DNA of 26,284 nucleotides from a virus: positions 1 through 26,284 of the IMG/VR virus record IMGVR_UViG_3300032245_000791. One strand, written 5' to 3'. The notes under the pieces are model-generated. The model made no database searches and had not been told where the DNA came from. It was given only the letters and a program-made list of their open reading frames with translations. Below, piece by piece: positions 7,678 through 14,264 of this stretch. The translations under genes and the position numbers were made by a program. Within the stretch, counting starts at the first letter, position 1, and each line of letters starts with the position of its first letter.

Positions 7678-9060
7678 ATGAAGATTTTTGAAGTTATTGC
7701 CACAGTATCAGAAGGCCGCGGGATTTATGCTCGTAAACCCACAGACCCTGCGTTTACTGCTGTACCCAACAACACATTTGGTGCTGAAGTGGGTGCACCT
7801 TATCAATTTGCTGGAACACAAAACTATCCAGAGCGTGGTCATTTTGCTGATTCTGCAGAACTACAAGCCAATGTACAACATGTGGACAAACAAGTGATAC
7901 AGCAAAGCGGTCGTCCTATCGTCTGGGCAAATCGCATGGGCCCGCGTCACCGTGGATTTGGTCTAGCACAATTTGTTGGCGGTGATGGCAAGCCGGTTTA
8001 CTTTGGCAAGTACTTTGAAGAAATTCTACCCAGCATGATGCACAAGTGGGACAATGATGAGTTACCCGGCCTACGTCCAGAACTAAAAGCCAGTAAAAAA
8101 GCTCGCGCCGGTTTCAAGCCACAAGACATTCTTGGCGCAGTAGACACAGCCACCAACGGTGCCGAACTGTTGAAACACATCAACGGTGTAACCACACTGC
8201 AACAAAACATCAAAGACGGCATCAACATGATGGCTCGCAAACAGTTGCCGGTGTTTGTGGGCGAAGCCGCAAACTTGGAAGCGGTGCGTGATAACCTGGG
8301 TGAAGTGCTACAAAGTATTGCCTTAACATATGGCATGGTGGGCGGCGAAGCTGATCAGGCTCGTAAAAAGATTCTTAACAATACGCCATGGCAGAAACTT
8401 GCTGTGCATTTCCCACAGGGCAAAACATTTGGCCTAGTAGACTTCTATCTTCGTGCAGGCAACTTCAGTCTTGGCGTCAGCAGTAAAGGAGCCAAAGGAG
8501 CTCCAGCCAGTGTGCGTAACCTGCTGGAAGGTATCGCTAATGCTAAAAAAGCCGGCCAGGATCTAGAAAGCGAATTTCCCATTGCGGCCACTATTGTCAA
8601 ACGCATTGCTGAATTAAACATGCAAGATGGCCCGTTGGAGTTGGCCAAAGACTACAAATTTATCACAGCAGATCAAGCCATTGATGTCAAACGCATGATC
8701 AAAGAACACACAACAGAAAATCCACCGGCCTGGACTCAGCCCTGGACCGACGCATTCAAGATGAAATCGGCTGCAGGATGGAACTATGGTTACTGGGTAC
8801 TGAGTGCCATTGCGGGTCGAGTTGCACAGCATGTCAACAGCACACCCGACTTCAGTGCAGGGTGTGTGCAATTCTTAAACTATGCCAGCATGATGCAGTT
8901 GTACACACAGGCCAAAGCAGTAGGTGATGATGTACAGATCACCGGATTTAATCCAGTGTACCCTCCAAATTTTGAAGGTTCAATAGCGTTGGTGGCTGGC
9001 AAGAGCTACTATGCAAGTGGTATCAATCAAAAATATGTTTTCGACTTCAAGCCTGCTTGA
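7678..9060 (+). CDS. Phage protein of unknown function, 460 aa
   Basis: Not recognised. The protein begins MKIFEVIATVSEGRG, a start style common among T4-like phage proteins. A segment near residues 250-290 (TFGLVDFYLRAGNFSLGVSS followed by KGAKGAPAS) has a D...S-x-K layout that loosely recalls PD-(D/E)xK nuclease cores and is followed by a helix. The acidic residue normally before xK is missing, so I do not assign nuclease function. Transcription should come from the late box at 7665, which suggests a late, possibly virion-associated protein. The TGA stop overlaps the -35 of the tRNA-Ile2 promoter. Codon use resembles its neighbours. Confidence 0.75.
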   Translation: MKIFEVIATVSEGRGIYARKPTDPAFTAVPNNTFGAEVGAPYQFAGTQNYPERGHFADSAELQANVQHVDKQVIQQSGRPIVWANRMGPRHRGFGLAQFVGGDGKPVYFGKYFEEILPSMMHKWDNDELPGLRPELKASKKARAGFKPQDILGAVDTATNGAELLKHINGVTTLQQNIKDGINMMARKQLPVFVGEAANLEAVRDNLGEVLQSIALTYGMVGGEADQARKKILNNTPWQKLAVHFPQGKTFGLVDFYLRAGNFSLGVSSKGAKGAPASVRNLLEGIANAKKAGQDLESEFPIAATIVKRIAELNMQDGPLELAKDYKFITADQAIDVKRMIKEHTTENPPAWTQPWTDAFKMKSAAGWNYGYWVLSAIAGRVAQHVNSTPDFSAGCVQFLNYASMMQLYTQAKAVGDDVQITGFNPVYPPNFEGSIALVAGKSYYASGINQKYVFDFKPA

Positions 9061-9085
9061 CAACTAAAGACTCTTAGTATATAAT
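9057..9085 (+). promoter_or_regulatory. Perfect consensus sigma70 promoter for tRNA-Ile2
   Basis: TTGACA (9057-9062), 17-nt spacer, TATAAT (9080-9085). The -35 shares the TGA stop codon of the preceding gene. The predicted start lies within about 2 nt of the tRNA 5' end (9094). Confidence 0.85.
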
Positions 9086-9093
9086 ACAACTCA

Positions 9094-9168
9094 GGGCCAA
9101 TAGCTTAATGGTAAAGCAGTCGACTCATAATCGATTGAGTGTAAGTTCAATTCTTACTTGGCCCACCA
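9094..9168 (+). tRNA. tRNA with CAU anticodon, likely tRNA-Ile2 (lysidine type)
   Basis: A full cloverleaf with encoded CCA. Acceptor GGGCCAA/TTGGCCC, anticodon loop CTCATAA. Pairs C4-G69 and C5-G68 and the anticodon stem GTCGA/TCGAT resemble bacterial tRNA-Ile2, which TilS converts to lysidine-34 to read AUA. The other non-initiator CAU tRNA (17373) lacks these pairs, so I assign Ile2 here and Met there. Confidence 0.85.
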
Positions 9169-9187
9169 AATTTCAATTAAGGTTACA

Positions 9188-9436
9188 ATGCTAACATACA
9201 TTATTACATTCTTTGCTGTGTTTGCAACAGACATACTTTATGTTTATTTCTTAAAGGCTGTGCAAAACGATCAATCAGTCAAGGCCAGTTTTTGGTCTGT
9301 GTTGGTCACGCTGACAGGAACCATAACTGTGATCAGTTATACCGAAGACCACTGGGCTGTGATTCCGGCACTGCTTGGCGCGGCTGTGGGCACTTATGCA
9401 GGAATGGCCTTAAGGCGAAGACAACAAGTGCTATAA
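9188..9436 (+). CDS. Small integral membrane protein, 82 aa
   Basis: The ATG at 9188 lies 19 nt after the tRNA-Ile2 CCA end and has a weak AAGG Shine-Dalgarno sequence. The frame extends upstream into the tRNA, so that part is not used. The protein has about three membrane segments: TYIITFFAVFATDILYVYF, a middle SFWSVLVTLTGTITVISY, and AVIPALLGAAVGTYAGMAL, ending in a basic tail RRRQQVL that would stay in the cytoplasm by the positive-inside rule. The N-terminal helix with an Asp and two Tyr recalls small phage membrane proteins of the DUF5698/DUF2179 type, but I cannot confirm this. The stop lies 4 nt before tRNA-Arg. Confidence 0.75.
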   Translation: MLTYIITFFAVFATDILYVYFLKAVQNDQSVKASFWSVLVTLTGTITVISYTEDHWAVIPALLGAAVGTYAGMALRRRQQVL

Positions 9437-9440
9437 GTCT

Positions 9441-9515
9441 CTGCCTGTAGTATAATGGATAATACACATGACTTCTAATCTTGCAATCCAGGTTCGATTC
9501 CTGGCAGGCGGACCA
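9441..9515 (+). tRNA. tRNA-Arg(UCU)
   Basis: Acceptor CTGCCTG pairs with CAGGCGG, discriminator A, CCA encoded. Anticodon loop CTTCTAA gives UCU, which reads AGA/AGG. One T-T mismatch lies in the anticodon stem. Confidence 0.9.
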
Positions 9516-9525
9516 ACTATATCGA

Positions 9526-10710
9526 ATGCAAACACTAGAACAAAATCCCAGACTTGGTTTTTACACCGTAGGTGATAAACAATTTTACAGCAAGCCACAG
9601 GCCCTGCTGGAAGCAACCACAACTGGCCACTTTCCGCACTTTAACTTTAATCGGGAAGTGTACAGCAAGATTGACACAACAATAGAACCGCAGACCAGTC
9701 TGCGTGAACTGTATCGTATGCGGGCTCAGCAACTACGAGATCGATACGATTATATTAGACTTGAATTCTCGGGCGGCAGCGATTCAACAACAGTCCTGTA
9801 CAGTTTTATCAACAACGGCATTCATTTGGATGAAGTTGTGTTCCGTTATCCTGCACAGGGTGACAAGAATCTTGGCCCCGATGCCAAGAACATGAAGGCC
9901 GAAAATACCTTGAGCGAATGGCACTTTGCAGCCAAGCCCATCCTGCAAAAACTAGCAGTAAGTCATCCCACGATCAAAATCACCATGCACGACTTTAGTC
10001 AAAACATACTGGACTATAAAGGCGATGAGTCGTGGGTAGAACGTGCTAGAGACTACCTGCACCCTGAGCACACATTCAAACACGATCCCTTGGGTCTAGA
10101 TGGGCACAAACAGTTGGCCGAGTCAGGCAAGAGCATTTGCGTACTCTACGGCATTGACAAACCAAAGATTTGTATTCGAGACGGTCGTTGGTACCTGTAC
10201 TTCTTGGACATACAGGCCAACCATAGTCAAGCCACAATAGGTCCTTACACCAACATGACCACAGAATACTTTTACTGGCAACCTGATATTCCTGAATTGA
10301 TTATCAAGCAGGCACATACTATTCGCAATTGGTTCCAGTTGCCGCATACCCGGCACTTGCAGTTTTTGATGCGTTGGCCTAACCACAGTCCTGCACAGCG
10401 CAATGCCTACGAACAGATTGCTCGTCCCCTGATATATGAAGACTACGATCCCACCACATGGCAGACAATGAAAAGTACCAACAACTTCTACAGTGAAATG
10501 GGCTGGTGGTTCTTCAAGAACTTTAGCGAGACTCGTTTTTATGAAGTTTGGAAAGCTGGTGTGGCACACATGGTGGACAAGATTGATCCCAAGTTCTTTA
10601 CCTACGAAATGGGACGGCCTGTGGGCTTCACTGGCTTTATGGACACCTTCTACGACCTAGGTCCTGCTGACTTTGTCAATAACGATGCCATGTTGGATCT
10701 AATGCGGTAA
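9526..10710 (+). CDS. PP-loop ATPase (adenine nucleotide alpha hydrolase), paralog 1
   Basis: A 394-aa protein with an N-terminal region of about 75 residues followed by the ATP-pyrophosphatase PP-loop FSGGSDSTTVLYSF (SGGSDS at 82-87). Enzymes with this loop adenylate a carboxylate or carbonyl and release PPi; examples are asparagine and argininosuccinate synthetases, TilS, ThiI and QueC. A conserved stretch shared with the next gene is GIDKPKI..RDGRWYLYFLD. The EGGDQMFG-type motif of asparagine synthetases is not seen, so the substrate is open. The ATG at 9526 is 10 nt after tRNA-Arg, and the only SD-like bases (GGCGGA) are in the tRNA 3' end. The stop overlaps the paralog start by 1 nt (TAATG). 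Confidence 0.85.
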   Translation: MQTLEQNPRLGFYTVGDKQFYSKPQALLEATTTGHFPHFNFNREVYSKIDTTIEPQTSLRELYRMRAQQLRDRYDYIRLEFSGGSDSTTVLYSFINNGIHLDEVVFRYPAQGDKNLGPDAKNMKAENTLSEWHFAAKPILQKLAVSHPTIKITMHDFSQNILDYKGDESWVERARDYLHPEHTFKHDPLGLDGHKQLAESGKSICVLYGIDKPKICIRDGRWYLYFLDIQANHSQATIGPYTNMTTEYFYWQPDIPELIIKQAHTIRNWFQLPHTRHLQFLMRWPNHSPAQRNAYEQIARPLIYEDYDPTTWQTMKSTNNFYSEMGWWFFKNFSETRFYEVWKAGVAHMVDKIDPKFFTYEMGRPVGFTGFMDTFYDLGPADFVNNDAMLDLMR

Positions 10711-11843
10711 TGGAACAATTTGGATTTTATCGAGTCGGTGATGCAAAGTTCTTCAGCAAGTTAGAAGCCGCACATGAACATGAGCGTGTGGGATTACCTT
10801 TAAAGTGGGATTTTAACGAGGCTGTATACAGCAGTTACGATTGGCGGATTGAACCAACTGAAACATTAGAAGAATTATATCGACAACGAGCACAACAGAT
10901 TAGAGACCGATATGATTATCTTGTGCTTTGGTTCAGTGGTGGTGCTGACAGTAACAATGTTCTCAATGCCTTTATCAACAACAATATCAAACTAGATGAA
11001 GTTGCCAGTCAAGTCAATTACGAGGCAACACACGATAAAACCAACTTCTTAAACGGGGAGATTTATCATGTGGCCAAACCCAAGATCGAAACTGCTAGGC
11101 TAAAACAACCTTGGCTCAAGCATACTGTTATAGATTTAGCAAAACAAACACTAGATCACTTTACTGCCAAAGAAACCAAGTTTGATTGGATATATCATAT
11201 GAATGGATATCTGAACCCAAATAATGCGGCCAAGCAGGACATTAAATTGCGTGAGCCACATTGGCGTGATATGATTGCGGCCGGTAAGCGTGTGGGCTTT
11301 ATACACGGCATTGACAAACCACGCATCAACGAAGTCAAGGGCAACTACTATTTCCGTTTCGTGGACATGGTAGACACTGCTGTCAGCGGGCAAGTACAGA
11401 TGTTAAATCGTCCCTGGGATTTTGATGAAATGTTTTATTGGAGCCCCGATTCACCCAAAATAGTGATCAAACAAGGACACGTGATCAAGCGTTATATGAA
11501 ATTGGCAACGCCAACTACAGACTATATCACTACGGATTCGAATAATGTTATATACAAAACAATCAACAATAAAAAGTATTTTCTAAGTGTTGATGGCATC
11601 AGTTACTTGATCTATCCTGGATGGTACCCGGTGCCGTACCAGGCCAAGGCACCTAGCTTGTTTTTTACTCCCAGGGACGAATGGTTTTTTAAATTGCCCG
11701 ATGATGATCCTGCTAAGTATTCTTGGAGAACAGGACTAGAACACATTTGGCGTATCATGCCCACCAAATGGAAAGAAGATCCTCAAGACATTAGACGAGG
11801 ATTTAAAAAGATGCACAGCAAGGTTTATAATTTAGGATCATGA
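10710..11843 (+). CDS. PP-loop ATPase (adenine nucleotide alpha hydrolase), paralog 2
   Basis: A tandem paralog of the preceding gene (377 aa). Both share the pattern GFYxVGDxxFxSK, IEP..(S/T)L.ELYR.RAQQ.RDRYDY and the PP-loop. Here it reads WFSGGADSNNVLNAFINN, with SGGADS at residues 76-81. Later motifs GFIHGIDKPRI and YYFRFVDM match paralog 1. The start overlaps the previous stop by 1 nt and the stop overlaps the Bug gene by ATGA, so the three genes form one translationally coupled unit. The duplication suggests two related substrates or a heteromer. A role in tRNA or cofactor modification is possible given the tRNA context but is not shown. Confidence 0.85.
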   Translation: MEQFGFYRVGDAKFFSKLEAAHEHERVGLPLKWDFNEAVYSSYDWRIEPTETLEELYRQRAQQIRDRYDYLVLWFSGGADSNNVLNAFINNNIKLDEVASQVNYEATHDKTNFLNGEIYHVAKPKIETARLKQPWLKHTVIDLAKQTLDHFTAKETKFDWIYHMNGYLNPNNAAKQDIKLREPHWRDMIAAGKRVGFIHGIDKPRINEVKGNYYFRFVDMVDTAVSGQVQMLNRPWDFDEMFYWSPDSPKIVIKQGHVIKRYMKLATPTTDYITTDSNNVIYKTINNKKYFLSVDGISYLIYPGWYPVPYQAKAPSLFFTPRDEWFFKLPDDDPAKYSWRTGLEHIWRIMPTKWKEDPQDIRRGFKKMHSKVYNLGS

Positions 11844-12736
11844 AAAGTTTAATTTTATCTTTGGCCATGCTATTTGGCTCGGCACAAGCAGAAACAATTC
11901 GGATAGTGGTGCCGTTTGCGCCCGGCGGCGCAGCCGATCAGGCCGCTCGTGTGCTAGAACGAGCTTTAACCACACATACACAGAACACGTATGTCGTAGA
12001 GTACCGTGCAGGTGCAGGCGGCGCCATAGGTGCCAATTATGTGGCAAAAAGCCGTGGTTCTGACACTGTTTTGTTGATTCATAGCCTGGCTGTGGTGGTA
12101 AACAGTCTCCAGGCTGATAGTGCGTACAGTTTAACAGAGTTTGAGCCTGTGGCCACCTTGGGCACTGTACAGCTGGCCCTGATCACCAATCCCAAGAGTG
12201 CGGTTAACACCATGCCCAAATTGTTGGCCACACGAGACCCGGTGTTCTTTGGCAGTAGTGGTCCTGGTGCGGCCACACACATTGCTGGAGAACTGTTTGG
12301 AATCAATACTGCGGTCAATATGACTCATGTACCTTACCGAGGTGAAGCGGCCGCACTCACAGACATACTTGGCAACAACATTACAGTACTGTTCACAGGC
12401 GTTGGCGTAGCCCGGGATCAACCTGTTACAGTACTAGCAGTCACAGGAACTCGGCGTAGTAGGGAATTTCCACAGGTGCCTACATTACAAGAACAGGGTG
12501 TACGAGGTTTTGAAACTAGTCCAAATTGGTTAGTGCTGTTGGCCAACCCAACAGCAGATCAGCGCACACTGGCAGTGATCCGAACCGCACTCGGACGAGC
12601 ACTTCAAGAAGATTCGGACTTGTTTGCTCGAATAGGTGTTGACACAGACCGCCAACAGTTGTATAATACACAACAGTTTATGAACGCTGAGCGACAACGA
12701 GTTCAAAAGATTTTATCCCGAATTCAAATAAAGTAG
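11840..12736 (+). CDS. Bug/TctC-family periplasmic solute-binding protein
   Basis: A tripartite tricarboxylate transporter substrate-binding protein (Bug family). It has a signal peptide MKSLILSLAMLFGSAQA with likely cleavage before ETIRIVVPFAPGG, so the mature protein should be periplasmic. Family signatures are present throughout: IRIVVPFAPGGAADQAARV, RAGAGGAIGANYVAK, FGSSGPGAATHIAGELF, HVPYRGEAAALTDILG and VTGTRRSREFPQVPTLQEQG. It has 298 aa against about 320-330 for most relatives. Bug proteins bind dicarboxylates, amino acids or other carboxylated ligands and are abundant in Betaproteobacteria. No TctA/TctB membrane genes are in the window, so it would have to serve a host transporter. 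It overlaps the PP-loop gene by ATGA. It is most easily explained as a gene acquired from a host. Confidence 0.93.
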   Translation: MKSLILSLAMLFGSAQAETIRIVVPFAPGGAADQAARVLERALTTHTQNTYVVEYRAGAGGAIGANYVAKSRGSDTVLLIHSLAVVVNSLQADSAYSLTEFEPVATLGTVQLALITNPKSAVNTMPKLLATRDPVFFGSSGPGAATHIAGELFGINTAVNMTHVPYRGEAAALTDILGNNITVLFTGVGVARDQPVTVLAVTGTRRSREFPQVPTLQEQGVRGFETSPNWLVLLANPTADQRTLAVIRTALGRALQEDSDLFARIGVDTDRQQLYNTQQFMNAERQRVQKILSRIQIK

Positions 12737-12765
12737 TTGACAACAAAAGATAAATAAACTATAAT
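12737..12765 (+). promoter_or_regulatory. Perfect sigma70 promoter with a late box inside the spacer
   Basis: TTGACA (12737-12742), 17-nt spacer, TATAAT (12760-12765). The spacer also holds the late-type box GATAAATA (12749-12756). The sigma70 start would fall at about 12772, next to the ATG at 12773. The unit could thus be used early and late. Confidence 0.85.
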
Positions 12766-12772
12766 AGAGACT

Positions 12773-12907
12773 ATGATGCAAACATTACCCTTACATTCAC
12801 TAAAACACTCGCCCCAACTAGGCATGTCAGCCTATTGGTGTTTGTTTGCGAATTTAAGTAATGATCGCACACCAGAGATTACCAGGGTCCAGGAGGACAT
12901 AGTGTAA
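12773..12907 (+). CDS. Possible 44-aa leader peptide
   Basis: Two ATG codons (12773 and 12776) open a 44-codon frame ending at TAA 12905-12907. It lies within 1-2 nt of the predicted transcription start and has no Shine-Dalgarno sequence, so if translated it would be from a leaderless mRNA. The peptide (MMQTLPLHSLKHSPQLGMSA... ending RVQEDIV) has no motif I recognise and no strong codon bias towards one amino acid. Its 3' end runs into the long inverted repeat that precedes the terminator at 12935, the arrangement expected of an attenuator leader peptide. It could equally be a chance frame in a non-coding leader. Confidence 0.35.
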   Translation: MMQTLPLHSLKHSPQLGMSAYWCLFANLSNDRTPEITRVQEDIV

Positions 12908-12969
12908 CTACCATAGTACACACAAACTCCAGGACCCTAGGCTTAAAACACCTAGGGTTTTTTGTTTTT
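12885..12969 (+). terminator. Intrinsic terminator with overlapping alternative stem
   Basis: The terminator stem is CCCTAGG (12935-12941)/CCTAGGG (12951-12957), followed by TTTTTTGTTTTT. Upstream, GGGTCCAGGAG (12885-12895) can pair with CTCCAGGACCC (12927-12937), with one mismatch. The two stems share the bases CCC at 12935-12937, so they compete. This is a candidate attenuator ahead of the 53-aa gene and the tRNA cluster. Confidence 0.7.
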
Positions 12970-12978
12970 AGGAATACA

Positions 12979-13140
12979 ATGACAGATAAAAAAGACATGA
13001 GTCTTAGAGAGATTGAGTATTTGCGTAAGCATACTCTAACACCTGAGCAACGACATGAGTTGATCAGGGACAAGTTAGAGCGTGCCGAGCGTATGCGACT
13101 ACGCCCTAAGATTCAAGAGCGTAAACAAATCTATACCTAA
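12979..13140 (+). CDS. Small basic phage protein, 53 aa
   Basis: A 53-codon frame starting at ATG 12979, with a possible Shine-Dalgarno sequence AGGA 5 nt upstream, just after the terminator. The peptide MTDKKDMSLREIEYLRKHTL... is highly charged and predicted to be almost all helix. It is rich in Arg, Glu and Lys (LRDKLERAERMRLR-like repeats near the C-terminus), as in small nucleic-acid- or RNA-polymerase-binding phage proteins. No family is recognised. It is the last coding gene before the structured RNA that leads into tRNA-Ser. Expression probably depends on read-through of the terminator at 12935. Confidence 0.55.
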   Translation: MTDKKDMSLREIEYLRKHTLTPEQRHELIRDKLERAERMRLRPKIQERKQIYT

Positions 13141-13150
13141 CCGTATATGT

Positions 13151-13388
13151 AGTGTGGGGAAACGAGGTCCCGGGCGCACTCTAAACATGCCTAAACGGGC
13201 GGACAGGATACATGGAGTTCCATTTGTGGAACAATAGACTCCTGGGCAGGGTATCAACCCTGTCATATCCTGCGGCAACGCAGGGTATTCATAAACACAT
13301 CGGATGACGAAAGCGGCGGGGACAAAGATAAAGTTCTGACGCGGATCCACCTGAAAGGATCGATAAGGACCAGTGTGTTTATGAATAC
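13151..13388 (+). ncRNA. Structured RNA domain abutting tRNA-Ser
   Basis: No reading frame is credible here, but helices are dense. AGTGTG/CGCACT (13151-13156/13175-13180) encloses a GGG/CCC pair set. CAGGATA/TATCCTG (13204-13210/13266-13272) encloses GTTCCA-TTTG-TGGAAC (13217-13232) and CAGGGT-ATCA-ACCCTG (13247-13262). CCTGCG-GCAA-CGCAGG (13269-13284) has a GNRA loop and overlaps the previous helix by 4 nt. A perfect 15-bp helix GTATTCATAAACACA/TGTGTTTATGAATAC (13285-13299/13374-13388) closes a 74-nt interior and ends exactly where tRNA-Ser begins. RNase P cleavage of the tRNA would free this domain. Function unknown. Confidence 0.65.
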
Positions 13389-13478
13389 GGAAGTGTGGCT
13401 GAGCTTGGCTTAAGGCAACTGTCTTGAAAACAGACGATCTGAAAGGGTCCGTGGGTTCGAATCCTACCACTTCCGCCA
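13389..13478 (+). tRNA. tRNA-Ser(UGA)
   Basis: Acceptor GGAAGTG/CACTTCC, discriminator G, CCA encoded, long variable arm, anticodon loop CTTGAAA. It follows a 15-bp RNA helix with no spacer. Confidence 0.92.
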
Positions 13479-13484
13479 TAACCT

Positions 13485-13560
13485 GGCAACTTAGCTCAGT
13501 AGGTAGAGCAACGGATTGAAAATCCGTGTGTCACTGGTTCAATTCCAGTAGTTGCTACCA
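13485..13560 (+). tRNA. tRNA-Phe(GAA)
   Basis: Acceptor GGCAACT/AGTTGCT, anticodon loop TTGAAAA, T-arm ACTGG/CCAGT, CCA encoded. Confidence 0.93.
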
Positions 13561-13561
13561 T

Positions 13562-13642
13562 GCCCCAGTAGACAAATCGGCAAAGTCGTCTCTCTCAAAA
13601 GGAGAAATTTTAATGTGGGTTCAAATCCCACCTGGGGTACCA
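13562..13642 (+). tRNA. tRNA-Leu(CAA)
   Basis: Acceptor GCCCCAG/CTGGGGT, anticodon stem TCTCT/GGAGA with loop CTCAAAA, T-arm GTGGG/CCCAC, CCA encoded. The variable region is short and A/T-rich for a Leu tRNA, so the class II arm looks reduced. Confidence 0.85.
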
Positions 13643-13663
13643 TGTTGCAAACAAAAGTATTAC

Positions 13664-13692
13664 TTGTTCATTAAAGGAATCATTGCTATACT
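13664..13692 (+). promoter_or_regulatory. Sigma70-like promoter P1 of a tandem pair
   Basis: TTGTTC (13664-13669), 17-nt spacer, TATACT (13687-13692). It is followed by GTTAA-GAAA-TTAAC (13701-13714), a hairpin or operator at about +2. The same module recurs 92 nt downstream. Confidence 0.6.
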
Positions 13693-13755
13693 AGAGGCAA
13701 GTTAAGAAATTAACTGAACCTGATGTAGCAACAACGCAACAGTTAAAAATAACAG

Positions 13756-13784
13756 TTGTCCAGAAATGGTAAAGGTGCTATACT
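13756..13784 (+). promoter_or_regulatory. Sigma70-like promoter P2 of a tandem pair
   Basis: TTGTCC (13756-13761), 17-nt spacer, TATACT (13779-13784). The 13-nt core TGCTATACTAGAG is identical to P1. It is followed by GTTAA-AAAG-TTAAC (13793-13806) at the same offset. Confidence 0.6.
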
Positions 13785-13790
13785 AGAGTT

Positions 13791-14188
13791 AAGTTAAAAA
13801 GTTAACCAGGTTGTCCCAGACAGCGAGACACGCAGAAATGCAAAAAGTCAAGCAAGGGACATTGAATGGGGTTGTGCCCCAGCCTAACTGTTCATTAAAA
13901 ATTTAATTTTCGTATAGATCTTGATCTAGCATCAAGATGCTATATGTAAACGCATTGGGTTACCAAGCCAGTAGGTGGCCTAGCAGTGAATCACCAGTTG
14001 ACGGACTGGCACTGGCTAGGCGGCACGAAAGATGGGCGTATCAGTGATGCAAATCACGAGTTACGGTAGTCACGCTGGAACAACTTGGCTCGTAATGTGG
14101 AGGATAGACAAGTCCGTGGACGGCACGGTAGGGCAGGATCAAAACTGTTTTTTCTATCCGACATCCCAATGTGTTTTCATATAGTTTT
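13791..14188 (+). ncRNA. Structured RNA domain between the tandem promoters and tRNA-Asp
   Basis: About 400 nt without a credible coding frame. Visible helices are TGGGG-TTGTG-CCCCA (13867-13881); a 15-bp hairpin with one bulge at 13911-13946 (CGTATAG.../...CTATATG around ATCTTGAT-CTAGC-ATCAAGAT); and a 12-bp long-range helix AAACGCATTGGG/CCCAATGTGTTT (13948-13959/14165-14176). Inside the last are GCCTAGC-AGTG/CACT-G-GCTAGGC (13978-13988/14010-14021), CCAGT/ACTGG (13994-14009), GTGAT-GCAA-ATCAC (14044-14057, GNRA loop) and GGATAG/CTATCC (14102-14107/14154-14159). It ends 12 nt before tRNA-Asp. Giant phage-associated RNAs such as GOLLD are a possible comparison, untested. Confidence 0.65.
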
Positions 14189-14264
14189 GCTTCGTTAGCT
14201 CAATCGGGAGAGCGCGACACTGTCACTGTCGAGGTAAGGGGATCGAAACCCCTACGAGGCGCCA
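14189..14264 (+). tRNA. tRNA-Asp(GUC)
   Basis: Acceptor GCTTCGT/ACGAGGC, discriminator G, CCA encoded, anticodon loop CTGTCAC. The T-loop begins ATCGA where TTCGA is usual. Confidence 0.92.

Noticed and set aside
7678-9060. PD-(D/E)xK nuclease call for the 460-aa protein
   Set aside because: Only a loose D...SxK pattern is present and the needed acidic residue before xK is absent.
12773-12907. RiPP precursor peptide for the radical SAM/AsnB-like enzymes
   Set aside because: It lies far from the enzymes, lacks a clear leader/core split or repeated core residues, and fits an attenuator leader better.
13099-13479. Minus-strand frame of 126 codons over the RNA domain and tRNA-Ser
   Set aside because: Its start is antisense to tRNA-Ser and no RBS is seen; the plus strand shows strong RNA structure instead.
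14112-14121. GTCC-GT-GGAC hairpin in the tRNA-Asp leader RNA
   Set aside because: A two-base loop is too short for this stem to form as drawn.
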